This document shows, in pieces, positions 1-8,739 of a stretch of DNA of 64,000 nt. The stretch lies in the NCBI RefSeq assembly GCF_013359935.1, contig NZ_JABMCB010000190.1, forward strand, positions 310,001-374,000, read 5' to 3'. Below the pieces are notes generated by a model. It saw only the letters and a list, made by a program, of their open reading frames with translations. It was not told the DNA's origin and made no database searches. Origin of the DNA: Paenibacillus xylanilyticus (lineage in GTDB: Bacteria > Bacillota > Bacilli > Paenibacillales > Paenibacillaceae). The position numbers and the translations under genes are program-made. Within the stretch, counting starts at the first letter, position 1. Every line of letters begins with the position of its first letter.

Positions 1-857
1 TTGCGTTCGGCATAGATCAGTCCTTCCGAAATATCTACCGTTGCACCTACACCCTCGGCAGCATGGCGTACTACGCGGTAGACTTTCTCCATGACTGTCT
101 TCAATTCCTCAACGGTTTTTGCCCGGATAATATATACCGCCTCTGCCAGTTCAGGCACAACGTTGGGAGCATCTCCGCCCTTGGTGATAATACCGTTCAC
201 CCGCACGTCATCCTTCAAATAAGGACGAAGCGAATTAATACCCGCATAAGCATTAACCAGTGCATCCAGCGCACTGATTCCTTTCTCGGGGGAAGAGGCT
301 GCATGCGCTTGTTTGCCATGAAAGGTGAAGGTTGCGTCCACACAGGCCAGCGCTCCTCGGAGTACCATCGTCTTTTGCTGCGGATGACACATCATGACCG
401 CATCAATTTCGTCGAAGACACCCTCATTGGCCATGATGATCTTGCCGCCACCCTCTTCCTCGGCCGGAGTACCCAGAACAATGATCCGTCCAGGCAACTG
501 AGGGCTGGCTTCCTTGAGAGCCAGCGCTGCACCTACTGCAGAAGTTCCGATCAGATTGTGTCCGCAGGCATGTCCAATGCGAGGCAGAGCATCATATTCG
601 GCCAATAGAGCGATGGTAGGACCACCTGTTGCTCCTTCCCATACAGCTCGAAACGAGGTTGGAAGACCGGAAATCCCTTTCTCCACCTGAAATCCTGCTG
701 CTTCAAGCGGTTCGGTCAACCACTGCTGTGCCTGGACCTCCTTAAAACTAAGCTCCGGATTGGCATGAATGCGAAGCGATAACTCCCTTAGTTGTTGGTC
801 AAGCTGATCCACCGTTTCCTTAATTTTTTGCTTCATATGAGCATGATCTTGATTCAT
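1..857 (-). CDS. M20-family amidohydrolase (N-acyl-amino-acid/peptide hydrolase), C-terminus cut off by window
   Basis: The minus strand is open from an ATG at 857 to the window edge, giving about 285 residues. Recognisable M20 features in order are an ALLAEYDALPRIGHACGHN segment (metal-ligand Asp and His), an EEEGGG segment (catalytic and metal Glu) and an HGKQAHAA segment (dimerisation-domain His). These are typical of zinc/cobalt amidohydrolases that cleave N-acyl amino acids or aminobenzoyl-type amides in the cytosol. The start is supported by an AGAAAGGCGG ribosome site a few bases upstream. The substrate cannot be told from sequence, and the last part of the lid and catalytic domains lies outside the window. 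It may be under the LysR regulator encoded upstream, but a perfect hairpin at 982-1009 separates the two. Confidence 0.85.
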   Translation of the reverse strand, partial: MNQDHAHMKQKIKETVDQLDQQLRELSLRIHANPELSFKEVQAQQWLTEPLEAAGFQVEKGISGLPTSFRAVWEGATGGPTIALLAEYDALPRIGHACGHNLIGTSAVGAALALKEASPQLPGRIIVLGTPAEEEGGGKIIMANEGVFDEIDAVMMCHPQQKTMVLRGALACVDATFTFHGKQAHAASSPEKGISALDALVNAYAGINSLRPYLKDDVRVNGIITKGGDAPNVVPELAEAVYIIRAKTVEELKTVMEKVYRVVRHAAEGVGATVDISEGLIYAER

Positions 858-981
858 AAAGTTTTGCCGCCTTTCTCCGAACCAGTTTTTCTATATTCAA
901 TTCAACCGAATAAATATACAATACGAATTTCATATATTGTATGTGTGGCCATGCCATAAGTAAATTCAAAAAAATTAAGGA

Positions 982-1009
982 AAGACCCATAAAAAAATTT
1001 ATGGGTCTT
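982..1009 (-). terminator. Perfect 12-bp inverted repeat, probable terminator
   Basis: AAGACCCATAAA and TTTATGGGTCTT pair perfectly around a 4-base loop. On the minus strand the hairpin is followed by TCCTTAATTTTTTTG. It would end transcription coming from the LysR gene or the small ORF before the M20 gene. Confidence 0.6.
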
Positions 1010-1029
1010 CGATTACTAACATATGAATA

Positions 1030-1197
1030 TCATGATTTGTAAGCATAGACGGCCATTTGACCTTCACTGCCGAGTTGTCTTTTGAGCCATTCAGCGTATG
1101 TACATCCCTCTTTAAACAAGCACTCACATAGAATTCGTATCATACTGTCCCGTAAAAACCCGCCTTTACGGTCCAAACGACACGAATAATTATACAT
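1030..1197 (-). CDS. Possible small protein, 55 aa, unknown
   Basis: This short minus-strand ORF (ATG at 1197, TGA at 1030) lies between the LysR gene and the hairpin at 982-1009, in a stretch otherwise without a gene. It encodes a Cys- and Arg-rich peptide starting MYNYSCRLDRKGG with a CECLFKEGC motif. The placement directly before a terminator favours a real gene. Against it, there is no clear ribosome binding site upstream of the ATG and I recognise no family. It remains a candidate only. Confidence 0.3.
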   Translation of the reverse strand: MYNYSCRLDRKGGFLRDSMIRILCECLFKEGCTYAEWLKRQLGSEGQMAVYAYKS

Positions 1198-1227
1198 AAT
1201 GGCATGCAGCTGCCGAGATGGTTACAT

Positions 1228-2136
1228 CTAATTTCCGTTCAATCCAGTCTGAGTCCCTTCCGTTCTCATCAAATCGATAAAACGGTTCACTGCAGCTTGC
1301 TGCAGCACACTTTTCTTATAGACAAGCCATGTATTGCGTCTAACGCTCTGCCCGTCCAGTCGAATCAGCTCCTGCTGATGGAGCCTGTCCGCATCTGTTA
1401 CGAAGATCCCCGGGATAATGGCGTAGCCAAGTCCATACCGCACCATCTCCTTACAGGTCTCATAGCTATCTACCCGCATCGCCACCGCTGGCGAGCGATC
1501 ATAGCGTTCATACCACCAGGCGGCCACTGCTTCACGAAACGGACTTATAGCCGCTCCCCCTGCTTTGGTCGCGGGTTCCTGAAAGGCGATCTGCGGCAGT
1601 TTGGGGAGTTCATTCAGATCGATGGGTTCCCGGGATACGATACAGACCGCTTCATCGTGCAGCAGATGTTTGCACTCAAACCAAGGGTGCTCTCCCCGAA
1701 TGACGCCCACCTGAATTTCATCCCGCATTAACAGTTCAATCACCTCTACACTCAGTGCGCAGGTGACGGCAAACTCCACCTCAGGATACAATTCCCTGAA
1801 TTGTTTTAACAGCGGCGGAAGCTTGTACAATGAGTAATGATTGGCGATCCCGAGTCGCAGTGTTCCCTTGACTTCATTGCGAATATTTGAGAGCTGCTCT
1901 TTCACCTGATGGAGATCACTCAGCATTTTTCGGGCGTAGATCGCCAGATGTTCACCTTCAGGTGTAAACCTGGCTCCTTTCAGCGATTTGTCGATGAGCG
2001 GTACGCCGAACTCCTTCTCCAGCTGCTGCAAACGGTAAGTCAATGCCGGCTGAGTCATAAACATGCGTTCCGCAGCTCGGGTAAGACTGCTCTCTTCGGA
2101 AACGCTCAGCAGCAAACGGCAGTCCTTTTCATCCAT
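1228..2136 (-). CDS. LysR-family transcriptional regulator
   Basis: A 302-residue protein of normal LysR length. The N-terminal winged helix-turn-helix (residues about 4-60) has the classic SSLTRAAERMFMTQPALTYRLQQLE signature, followed by a two-lobed effector-binding domain. A longer reading frame begins at a GTG at 2154. I chose the ATG at 2136 because GAAGGAGGGG lies 6 bases upstream of it, so the site itself falls inside the longer version. The ligand and targets are unknown; the downstream M20 amidohydrolase is a possible target. Confidence 0.9.
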   Translation of the reverse strand: MDEKDCRLLLSVSEESSLTRAAERMFMTQPALTYRLQQLEKEFGVPLIDKSLKGARFTPEGEHLAIYARKMLSDLHQVKEQLSNIRNEVKGTLRLGIANHYSLYKLPPLLKQFRELYPEVEFAVTCALSVEVIELLMRDEIQVGVIRGEHPWFECKHLLHDEAVCIVSREPIDLNELPKLPQIAFQEPATKAGGAAISPFREAVAAWWYERYDRSPAVAMRVDSYETCKEMVRYGLGYAIIPGIFVTDADRLHQQELIRLDGQSVRRNTWLVYKKSVLQQAAVNRFIDLMRTEGTQTGLNGN

Positions 2137-2229
2137 GACATGCCCCTCCTTCACTTCTCGTCTCTCCAGTATAACTTACTGCAGCCCTGACAACGTGTCT
2201 CTCCTTTAATACTTACCAATCAGCATAAG

Positions 2230-2259
2230 AAAAAGCCTGTGTCCTTCTGGGACCAGGCT
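2230..2259 (-). terminator. Terminator after the beta-propeller lipoprotein gene
   Basis: On the minus strand AGCCTG and CAGGCT close a hairpin that is followed directly by TTTTTC, 12 bases after the stop codon of the lipoprotein gene. Confidence 0.75.
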
Positions 2260-2270
2260 CATCCTGATAT

Positions 2271-3380
2271 TTACTCCGAGATCGTGATAACGGATGTGAC
2301 AAAGTGGTACGATTCATTCTGCAGCACCGCTTGGGACAGCAGGATCTTGTTGCCTTCCGGGCTCCAGGCAAGCGGATCGGAGACATTGTCCATATCGGCC
2401 GAGATCTGAAATTGTTCAGCGGACTCCGTATTGGAAACGAACAGACCCTTCTCATCATCGCTCTCCGAGTTAATCGTGTACGTGATCTTGGAATCATCAC
2501 CGGACCAACTGGTGCCAAAAATCTGTGTGCCTCTGGCAAGTGTCGCCTTCTCATTGCCTTCGAGATCGGTGAGCACCAGCGCCCGTTTCGTATCAGCTGT
2601 TTTTTTCACAATGGCCAGCCTGGTCCCATCATTGGACGGAATAACCCACTCGACACTTTTCAGCAACTGCTTCACATCACCCGTGGTTGTATCGTATGCA
2701 TTCAGCTGCCCGTCTTCTCCGGTAATATAGTAGATCATACTGCCCGAAACCCTAACGCTCCGCACGTTGAAGTTGCCGGTCTCCACCAATACTTTCGTTG
2801 TACCATCCACACTGGCAGAGACGAGGTCTCCCTTCATATTCGGAAAGACAACATGCTCATTATCGAGCCATGCTCCTTCCTGGACGAAACCATCTTCCTT
2901 GCCCGCGTTCACGGTCTCTCCGTTATGCAAATTCAGAAAGAAACCTTTGCCCGTCGATTCCTCCGGCTCCCGGTAGAACAGGTACTGACCATCCGGTGAT
3001 ACGAGCGGTGAGCCCAGACTGACTTCGCTCTCTTTGAGTGGTGTATCTGTTCCCTTCGTCAGGTCATACATATATAAGTTATGCGGGTATCTCTCCTGGC
3101 CTTCAACCGTGACGGGCTTCATTGCTGTGTTTTCTTTGTCCGATACGATCCATTCGTCACTCAGCCAGGCCACACCGCGCATATTGGGCAATTTATCGAT
3201 TTTCTCCAATTTGAAGCTCTGGTACACCGACGTATTGGGATTGTCTTTTACAGTAATATCGGTGCCCGTTTTCCCGCTATGAGCATTTCCCTCGGGCTCC
3301 GTGCTCCCCCCACAAGCCGCTGCAGACAACAGCGCTAACGCTCCCAATGCACTCAATGCTGCCTGTTTCCAATTCATCAT
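2271..3380 (-). CDS. Beta-propeller (TolB/WD40-like) lipoprotein
   Basis: 369 residues. A signal peptide with a lipobox ending AAAC (Cys23) is followed by a Gly/Ser/Glu-rich tether. The rest is repeated blade-like segments (SPDGQYLFYREP, DNEHVVFPNM, SWSGDDSKITY, AWSPEGNKILL) that resemble TolB-type WD40 propellers. It should sit on the outer face of the cytoplasmic membrane. It follows a histidine kinase gene by 56 bases and so belongs to a response regulator-kinase-lipoprotein operon; a sensory or accessory role for the kinase is inferred from this. The start is the first of two adjacent ATGs after AGGGGGG; the second (3377) has slightly better spacing. Confidence 0.8.
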   Translation of the reverse strand: MMNWKQAALSALGALALLSAAACGGSTEPEGNAHSGKTGTDITVKDNPNTSVYQSFKLEKIDKLPNMRGVAWLSDEWIVSDKENTAMKPVTVEGQERYPHNLYMYDLTKGTDTPLKESEVSLGSPLVSPDGQYLFYREPEESTGKGFFLNLHNGETVNAGKEDGFVQEGAWLDNEHVVFPNMKGDLVSASVDGTTKVLVETGNFNVRSVRVSGSMIYYITGEDGQLNAYDTTTGDVKQLLKSVEWVIPSNDGTRLAIVKKTADTKRALVLTDLEGNEKATLARGTQIFGTSWSGDDSKITYTINSESDDEKGLFVSNTESAEQFQISADMDNVSDPLAWSPEGNKILLSQAVLQNESYHFVTSVITISE

Positions 3381-3436
3381 GGTCCCCCCTGATTTCTCTG
3401 CTATAGACCAAGCATACACATGCCATACTTCCAAAG

Positions 3437-4942
3437 TTATTCAGACTTGTTTCCAACTTGTAAACTTGAATCAGCGAGCGGGAGAACCAGCTGGAACGTG
3501 GTTCCTTCCTCATTCTTCGGATCGTTAGGCAGCAGTGTAATAGTTCCGCCCTGCTTCTCTACAAATTGCTTCACGAGCGACAGACCGAGTCCGGTTCCGC
3601 CTGTTTTTCTCGCCCTGTCCTTGTTGACCGTATAAAAAGGCTCAAAGATCTTCTCTCTTGCCTCTACCGGAATCGGCATACCCGAGTTGAAAATGCGAAT
3701 CACTGCCTCACACGTCTGCAGCCGCTGCTCGCTCTGTACCCGAATGACGCCGCCAGGCACGTTATACTTGATTGCATTATCCAGCAGGTTGATAAAAATA
3801 TGCATGAGGCTCTCTCGGTCACTGCGAATGACGGCAGGCTGGATGTCCAGCTCCATCCGAAGCGCAAACTTCTCGGCTTTGCCTCGCATGCGTCCGCAGG
3901 CATCCTCCAGCAGCGCACCCACCTCTACATCCTCCGCCTGATTCTCGAAATCGTACTTCTCCAATGCTGACAAATGCAGCACCTTCTCAACCATTTCGTA
4001 CAACCGCTCGGTCTCCTTGCCAATGTTGCTTGAGGCGTCCTCAAGTAACTGAGGGTCATCCCGGTACATATCAAGCAGTTCCACATATGCCTTGATCGAG
4101 GTAAGCGGCGTTTTGAATTCATGGCTGATGTTGCCGATATATTGTTTCTGCTGTTGTTCCAATGCCTGCAGTTTCTCAATTGCCAGCTGCAGCTTCCGCT
4201 GCTCTGCATGCATGTCTGTAATATTTTGCTGGATGGACGTGCTCATATAATAAATGCCTTGCCCCAGTTCTCCCAGTTCATCTTTGCGTTTTACAGGAGA
4301 TTCCGTAATGTACTCGCCTTCCCGAATGGAATCGGCCGATTTTTTCAGCCTGGTAATGGCGACGGCGAAGCGATTATAGAATAGGTATCCAAGAATAAAG
4401 CTCAATGCAACGACGGCAATACCCGCCCATATGAACAACTGTAAAATCCGGGCATAGAATTCATGGTAGCTCTGAACCGGATACTGCATCCATACCGCAC
4501 CCATCTGACCATCCGGACCGTCCAGCGGTGCTGCATAGAGCAGCGTGTCGCCTTGTTCATGGTAGGCGATTTTATTTTGCAGAGCATAGTTCAGTGTCTC
4601 CTGGATTTCCAGACTCTCACCTGGTGTAATGGACGAGCCCACCTGTGTTCCAGTCATGTCATAGAGGGCAATCGGTAGCCCTGTGGAGTTCGCAAGTTCC
4701 TGTGCAAGCCTGCGGCCATTTTGCTTCAGAAAGGCATCCGTCTCCAGCCGAATGGCTTCGGTGTAGTAGGCCTGACGCACATTCAAATTGACCAGACGTG
4801 TCTGCTGCGACAGAATACCCTCAATCTGTGACTGCTGGTTGCGTTCGATTCCCCGCAGTACGAGGGAGCTGAGCACCACAACAGTCAAAATGAGCAATGC
4901 CGCAAGAAAAACGCTGAATTTCAGCTTGATGCTGACCCTCAT
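3437..4942 (-). CDS. Sensor histidine kinase (HAMP-HisKA-HATPase)
   Basis: 501 residues. TM1 lies at about 8-29, an extracellular sensor loop at 30-165, and TM2 at about 168-190, followed by a HAMP linker. A HisKA box NISHEFKTPLTS has the phospho-acceptor at His274, and the C-terminal HATPase has an N box (NLLDNAIKY) and a GGTGLGLSLV G box. The ATG overlaps the response regulator stop by 4 bases (ATGA), so the pair is translationally coupled. This is a class I membrane kinase; the signal is unknown, and the co-transcribed propeller lipoprotein may supply it. Confidence 0.93.
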   Translation of the reverse strand: MRVSIKLKFSVFLAALLILTVVVLSSLVLRGIERNQQSQIEGILSQQTRLVNLNVRQAYYTEAIRLETDAFLKQNGRRLAQELANSTGLPIALYDMTGTQVGSSITPGESLEIQETLNYALQNKIAYHEQGDTLLYAAPLDGPDGQMGAVWMQYPVQSYHEFYARILQLFIWAGIAVVALSFILGYLFYNRFAVAITRLKKSADSIREGEYITESPVKRKDELGELGQGIYYMSTSIQQNITDMHAEQRKLQLAIEKLQALEQQQKQYIGNISHEFKTPLTSIKAYVELLDMYRDDPQLLEDASSNIGKETERLYEMVEKVLHLSALEKYDFENQAEDVEVGALLEDACGRMRGKAEKFALRMELDIQPAVIRSDRESLMHIFINLLDNAIKYNVPGGVIRVQSEQRLQTCEAVIRIFNSGMPIPVEAREKIFEPFYTVNKDRARKTGGTGLGLSLVKQFVEKQGGTITLLPNDPKNEEGTTFQLVLPLADSSLQVGNKSE

Positions 4943-5649
4943 GCCGAACCGCCCGGATTGGGAGCAGATGCCTTGTAGCCGATGCCGTAGACGGTCTGAA
5001 GCTTTTGCTGATCCGTATCACCAATTTTTTTGCGCAAACGCTGAATATGAATGTCCACCGTCCGCGTGCCTCCCGCATACTCCATGCCCCACACCCGATC
5101 CAGCAGATCATCCCGTGTGTACACCCGTTCCGGATTGGACATCAGGATGGTGAGCAGATCGAACTCTTTGGGGGTCAGATCCAGCTTCTCTTCCTTTACC
5201 GTCACCGTTCGATGAGCCACATGAATACGCAAGTCACCATTTACAATGGCCTGACTCTTCTGCTCGTCTGCTGGAGGGCTGCTCTTCTCCACCCGCCGCA
5301 TGAGCGCCTTCACCCGGGCGAGCAGCTCCCGGATCTCAAACGGTTTCGTCATATAATCATCTGCGCCCATTTCCAGGCCAACAATCTTATCCACGATGTC
5401 ATTTTTTACGGTGAGTAAAATAATCCCGATATCATCGCGGTCCTCCAGTCTGCGGCATACGCCGTATCCATCGAGCCTCGGCATCATCACATCCAGAATC
5501 ATCACCTGTGGGTGAAATGACGCCACCTTAACCAGCGCTTCCTCGCCATCATTGGCTGTCTCCACTTCATATCCTTCGCGCCGCAGCGCGTAAGCAATGG
5601 CACTGACGATACTTGATTCATCATCTACCACAAGCACTTTTTTATTCAT
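4939..5649 (-). CDS. OmpR-family response regulator
   Basis: 236 residues. The receiver domain has DD at 9-10, phospho-acceptor Asp53 (ILDVMMP) and Lys in MTKPFE. The C-terminal winged helix carries the usual TPKEFDLL and RTVDIHIQRLRKKIG elements. I placed the start at the second ATG (5649, MNKKV) because AGAGG lies 9 bases upstream of it but abuts the earlier ATG at 5658. It is the first gene of the regulator-kinase-lipoprotein operon. Confidence 0.93.
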   Translation of the reverse strand: MNKKVLVVDDESSIVSAIAYALRREGYEVETANDGEEALVKVASFHPQVMILDVMMPRLDGYGVCRRLEDRDDIGIILLTVKNDIVDKIVGLEMGADDYMTKPFEIRELLARVKALMRRVEKSSPPADEQKSQAIVNGDLRIHVAHRTVTVKEEKLDLTPKEFDLLTILMSNPERVYTRDDLLDRVWGMEYAGGTRTVDIHIQRLRKKIGDTDQQKLQTVYGIGYKASAPNPGGSA

Positions 5650-5807
5650 CGGATTCATCCTCTATATTGATGTCATAAGTTCCTTATTCCTGGATCTATG
5701 TTAACAAGGTCTGGCCGGATAATCCATGAGGACTATACAATCTTGCAAGAAAGCCTGTATCCTCTCAGCTTGGACTTCGCCCCACTTTGTTTATACCCGC
5801 ACACGAC

Positions 5808-5830
5808 AAAAAGAGCCAATCCGCTATTGG
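5808..5830 (-). terminator. Terminator after the AraC-type gene
   Basis: On the minus strand CCAAT-AGCGG-ATTGG forms a short hairpin followed by GCTCTTTTTG, about 60 bases after the stop of the AraC-type regulator gene. Confidence 0.5.
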
Positions 5831-5888
5831 ATCGACCCATGACTCGATATTTCATCAAATTCAGGTTATAGCGTGAATACATGATGAG

Positions 5889-6815
5889 CTATTCCTCAAA
5901 TGACAAGTTCATCGGCTCATCCGCCATCTCATATTCCGTCGCCATGTGGGTCAGCGGCGTATTTGGATCAACCTCTTCGAAACGGAAGCTGTCCACCCAC
6001 ACTTTGCCTTTGCCGTTCAGAATGACCCCGAATGAAATGACGGCACTGTCCTCCGGCACATCCAGCACGATGCTGTACTGATTCCATGGCTGTGTGCCCG
6101 TGATCGGCCGGTCATGCATGTTATCAAACTGAAGCACATCTTGTACATTGTTATCCACGCGCATCCATAACCCACAGAACCCATCCACACGTTCGGTCTT
6201 CACGAATCCGGATAATTTCATCCGTTTGCCCACATACTTGTCTGCCTTGAACTGCTGCATCATCGTGGCAAACTCATTACTTTCCATTGGTGTAACGGCC
6301 TTCAAGTAGCCGGACGCTTTCCCTTGATGAACTTCGGCGGGATCAATGCCCATCTCATAACTTTGCGGATGACTCCCCGTCAGCATCCAACCTTTAACTG
6401 TTGACTTCTGATCCATATGTAATTCTCCTCCTCTGGTTTTTCCGGTGAATACCTTCAGATCGAATAATTTGCGAAAACGTCCCGGTGGCATGCCATATAT
6501 TTTGCGAAAGGCACGGGTGAACGCTTCCTGACTCTCAAATCCGCATGCCAGAGAAATGTCCAGAATACCTGCATCGGTGGAACGAAGTGCAACGGACGCA
6601 TAACTCATCCGGCGATTCCGAATATAATCCACCACCGTCATGCCCACCTCATTGCGGAAAACCCGATGGTAGTGGTAGGGCGACAGCAGCGCCTCGGATG
6701 CCACTTCTTCAAGCCCGATATCCTCATCCAGGTGTGTCTCTATAAAATACAAACTCTGCTGAATCATTGCGCTGTAGCGGATCAAAATGAAGTAACGCCC
6801 CCCTTCCATATCCAT
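5889..6815 (-). CDS. AraC-type regulator fused to a C-terminal beta-rich domain
   Basis: About 308 residues. The two AraC helix-turn-helix motifs are N-terminal (LEEVASEALLSPYHYHRVF; LDISLACGFESQEAFTRAF) and end with the PPGRFR signature near residue 130. About 170 further residues are rich in beta structure (GKRMKLSGFVKTERVDGFCG, WNQYSIVLDVPEDSAVI, KVWVDSFRFEEV), resembling a jelly-roll carbohydrate-binding or galactose-binding-like fold rather than GyrI. The reading frame runs further upstream, but that part contains the MATE gene terminator, so the start must be near 6815. The ATG at 6815 lacks a ribosome site; a TTG at 6785 preceded by AAGGGGGG is the alternative. The ligand is unknown. 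Confidence 0.8.
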   Translation of the reverse strand: MDMEGGRYFILIRYSAMIQQSLYFIETHLDEDIGLEEVASEALLSPYHYHRVFRNEVGMTVVDYIRNRRMSYASVALRSTDAGILDISLACGFESQEAFTRAFRKIYGMPPGRFRKLFDLKVFTGKTRGGELHMDQKSTVKGWMLTGSHPQSYEMGIDPAEVHQGKASGYLKAVTPMESNEFATMMQQFKADKYVGKRMKLSGFVKTERVDGFCGLWMRVDNNVQDVLQFDNMHDRPITGTQPWNQYSIVLDVPEDSAVISFGVILNGKGKVWVDSFRFEEVDPNTPLTHMATEYEMADEPMNLSFEE

Positions 6816-6888
6816 ACTATACGGGATGGGCCTGAAACCGTTTTGATCAATTTTGCTAAACTTAGAATCGAACTCCCTGGAAACAACA

Positions 6889-6929
6889 AAGAGCCGGGTT
6901 AGGGACATCATCGTCCTTAACCGACTCTT
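6889..6929 (-). terminator. Terminator after the MATE gene
   Basis: An imperfect long stem, AAGAGTCGGTTAAGGAC against GTCCCTAACCCGGCTCTT, is followed on the minus strand by TGTTGTTTCC. It lies between the MATE exporter and the AraC-type gene. Confidence 0.55.
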
Positions 6930-7043
6930 CTCGGGTATTGCGGCTGAAGAAGGTGTAAGACACCTTAGAGCTGCATGCATAACCTTCCAGCAACAGATGC
7001 TTCTATTCAAACTAAATTAATCCTTTACCGCAGGCTAACGAGA

Positions 7044-8453
7044 TCAGACGGCCGGAACCGGCTGTGCACTAACCTCATCCTCATCATGCTCCACCAGTTC
7101 ATGTTTCTCCCATGCCCGGCTCTTCCAGCGGAAGTACATAATGACCGCACGTGTCCATTCGTCCGCCGCTATCGCGAGCCAAACCCCGGCCAACCCCAGA
7201 TGAAGCTTAAATACTAGAAGATACCCAAGCGGCAGACTCATGCACACCATGGAGATCAGTCCCATATATACCGGGAACTTGGCATCCCCTGCCGCACGCA
7301 GGGAACCGATAATGACAATGTTGCAGGTACGTCCGGTTTCGAGCAAAAGACTGAGCAGGAGTACCTGAGCACCCAGCTTGATAATCTCCGGGTTATCCGT
7401 AAAAATGCCCATTAATGGCACGCGGAAAATAATAATGATCACGTCAATAATCACGGTGGCCAGCAGAGCCCATTTTACACTGTCGAATACACGTTTGTAA
7501 GCATCATCTTTGCGGCGTGCCCCCACAAGACGGCCGACAATAATGGACGTTCCCATCCCAATCGCCATGCTGAACAGATAAATGTAGCTGGAGATATTGC
7601 CCGCATATTGCTTGGTTGCCATGGCTTCCGCACCCAGATAGGTCACGTACAACGTAAATACGAGTTGGCAGGAATGATACACCATGGATTCCATCGCAGA
7701 CGGAATGCCGATTCGCAGAATTTTGCCGATAAAATTTTTGGACAGTTTAATGTAATAACCGAATTCTACCCGAACCTCACTCACACGGTACAAAAGCCAG
7801 AAGAAGATCAGCAGGCAGATGAAACGGCTTCCCACCGTCGAGATCGCTGCCCCTTCCACACCCAGCTTCGGCAGGCCGAAATGTCCAAAGATCAGGGCAT
7901 AGTTACCAATAACGTGAATGACATTCATAAACACGGATACGTACATGGTTTCCTTGGTATACCCGTGTGTACGAATGGTTGCAGCCAGCGCATTAATGAG
8001 GGCCTGCAGGAAAATCCCGCCCCCGACAATGCTTATATACGAACGAGCATAATCGTAAATTTCACCTTGTATATTTAAAAGCGACAACAAATGTCCGCCA
8101 AACACCAGGAAGATCACACTCAGGATCAACCCAACCACAAGATTAAGCGTGATGGCATTACCTGTAACCTGTGCTGCTTCTGTGAGCTTTTTCGAACCGA
8201 TATATTGGGCTACAACAATCGCAGCACCATGTCCAATGACTTCTAGAACAAGAATGGCAATCGAGATAATCTGGTTGGCTGCCCCTACCCCGGAGACCGC
8301 ATTATCAGATACCGAACTAAGCATGAGCGTATCGACGCTCCCCATCAACATAAACAAGAAGAGTTCCAGGAAAATAGGCCAGGTCAGCCGAATGAGCTTC
8401 AGATCCTTGGCATCTGAACGGAGGGACTCTTTGGTCGAGGATATTGCTGTCAT
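7044..8453 (-). CDS. MATE-family multidrug/metabolite exporter
   Basis: 469 residues with about 12 membrane segments in two similar halves. The first half begins LIRLTWPIFLELFLFMLMGSVDTLM, the standard MATE opening, and the second begins IGIPSAMESMVYHSCQL. MATE proteins export cationic drugs or metabolites using Na+ or H+ gradients. The upstream extension of the reading frame was rejected because GGAAAGGTGAG precedes the ATG at 8453. The substrate cannot be predicted. A terminator follows, so it is probably transcribed alone. Confidence 0.92.
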   Translation of the reverse strand: MTAISSTKESLRSDAKDLKLIRLTWPIFLELFLFMLMGSVDTLMLSSVSDNAVSGVGAANQIISIAILVLEVIGHGAAIVVAQYIGSKKLTEAAQVTGNAITLNLVVGLILSVIFLVFGGHLLSLLNIQGEIYDYARSYISIVGGGIFLQALINALAATIRTHGYTKETMYVSVFMNVIHVIGNYALIFGHFGLPKLGVEGAAISTVGSRFICLLIFFWLLYRVSEVRVEFGYYIKLSKNFIGKILRIGIPSAMESMVYHSCQLVFTLYVTYLGAEAMATKQYAGNISSYIYLFSMAIGMGTSIIVGRLVGARRKDDAYKRVFDSVKWALLATVIIDVIIIIFRVPLMGIFTDNPEIIKLGAQVLLLSLLLETGRTCNIVIIGSLRAAGDAKFPVYMGLISMVCMSLPLGYLLVFKLHLGLAGVWLAIAADEWTRAVIMYFRWKSRAWEKHELVEHDEDEVSAQPVPAV

Positions 8454-8641
8454 TTTCTCACCTTTCCAACGTGGGCTTGATTTCATAGGGTATGTTAGCA
8501 CAGGTGGTTTGAAAATGCAGTAGTTTTGCGAAAATAATTGAAAAAAAATTGAAATCCCATAAAAAGGTATTTTCATCATTTTCATTACATGCGTCTTCCG
8601 TGCGCCTCGGAGAGATTATGGACGAGGAAACATAACCAATA

Positions 8642-8685
8642 AAGACCCTTTCATCGCTCGCCGGAAGGAGAGCTGAAAGGGTCTT
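8642..8685 (-). terminator. Terminator after sugar importer operon 1
   Basis: AAGACCCTTTCA and TGAAAGGGTCTT form a 12-bp stem around a GC-rich interior. On the minus strand it is followed by TATTGG, 55 bases after the last permease stop. Confidence 0.75.
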
Positions 8686-8739
8686 CAATCTCAGAGAACG
8701 CGTATGATGCAGTGAAGTGAAGCACCGAGTCTGTACAAC

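Noticed and set aside
8458..8688. 76-codon minus-strand ORF in the MATE upstream gap
   Set aside because: No ribosome site; it overlaps the terminator of importer operon 1 and AT-rich leader sequence.
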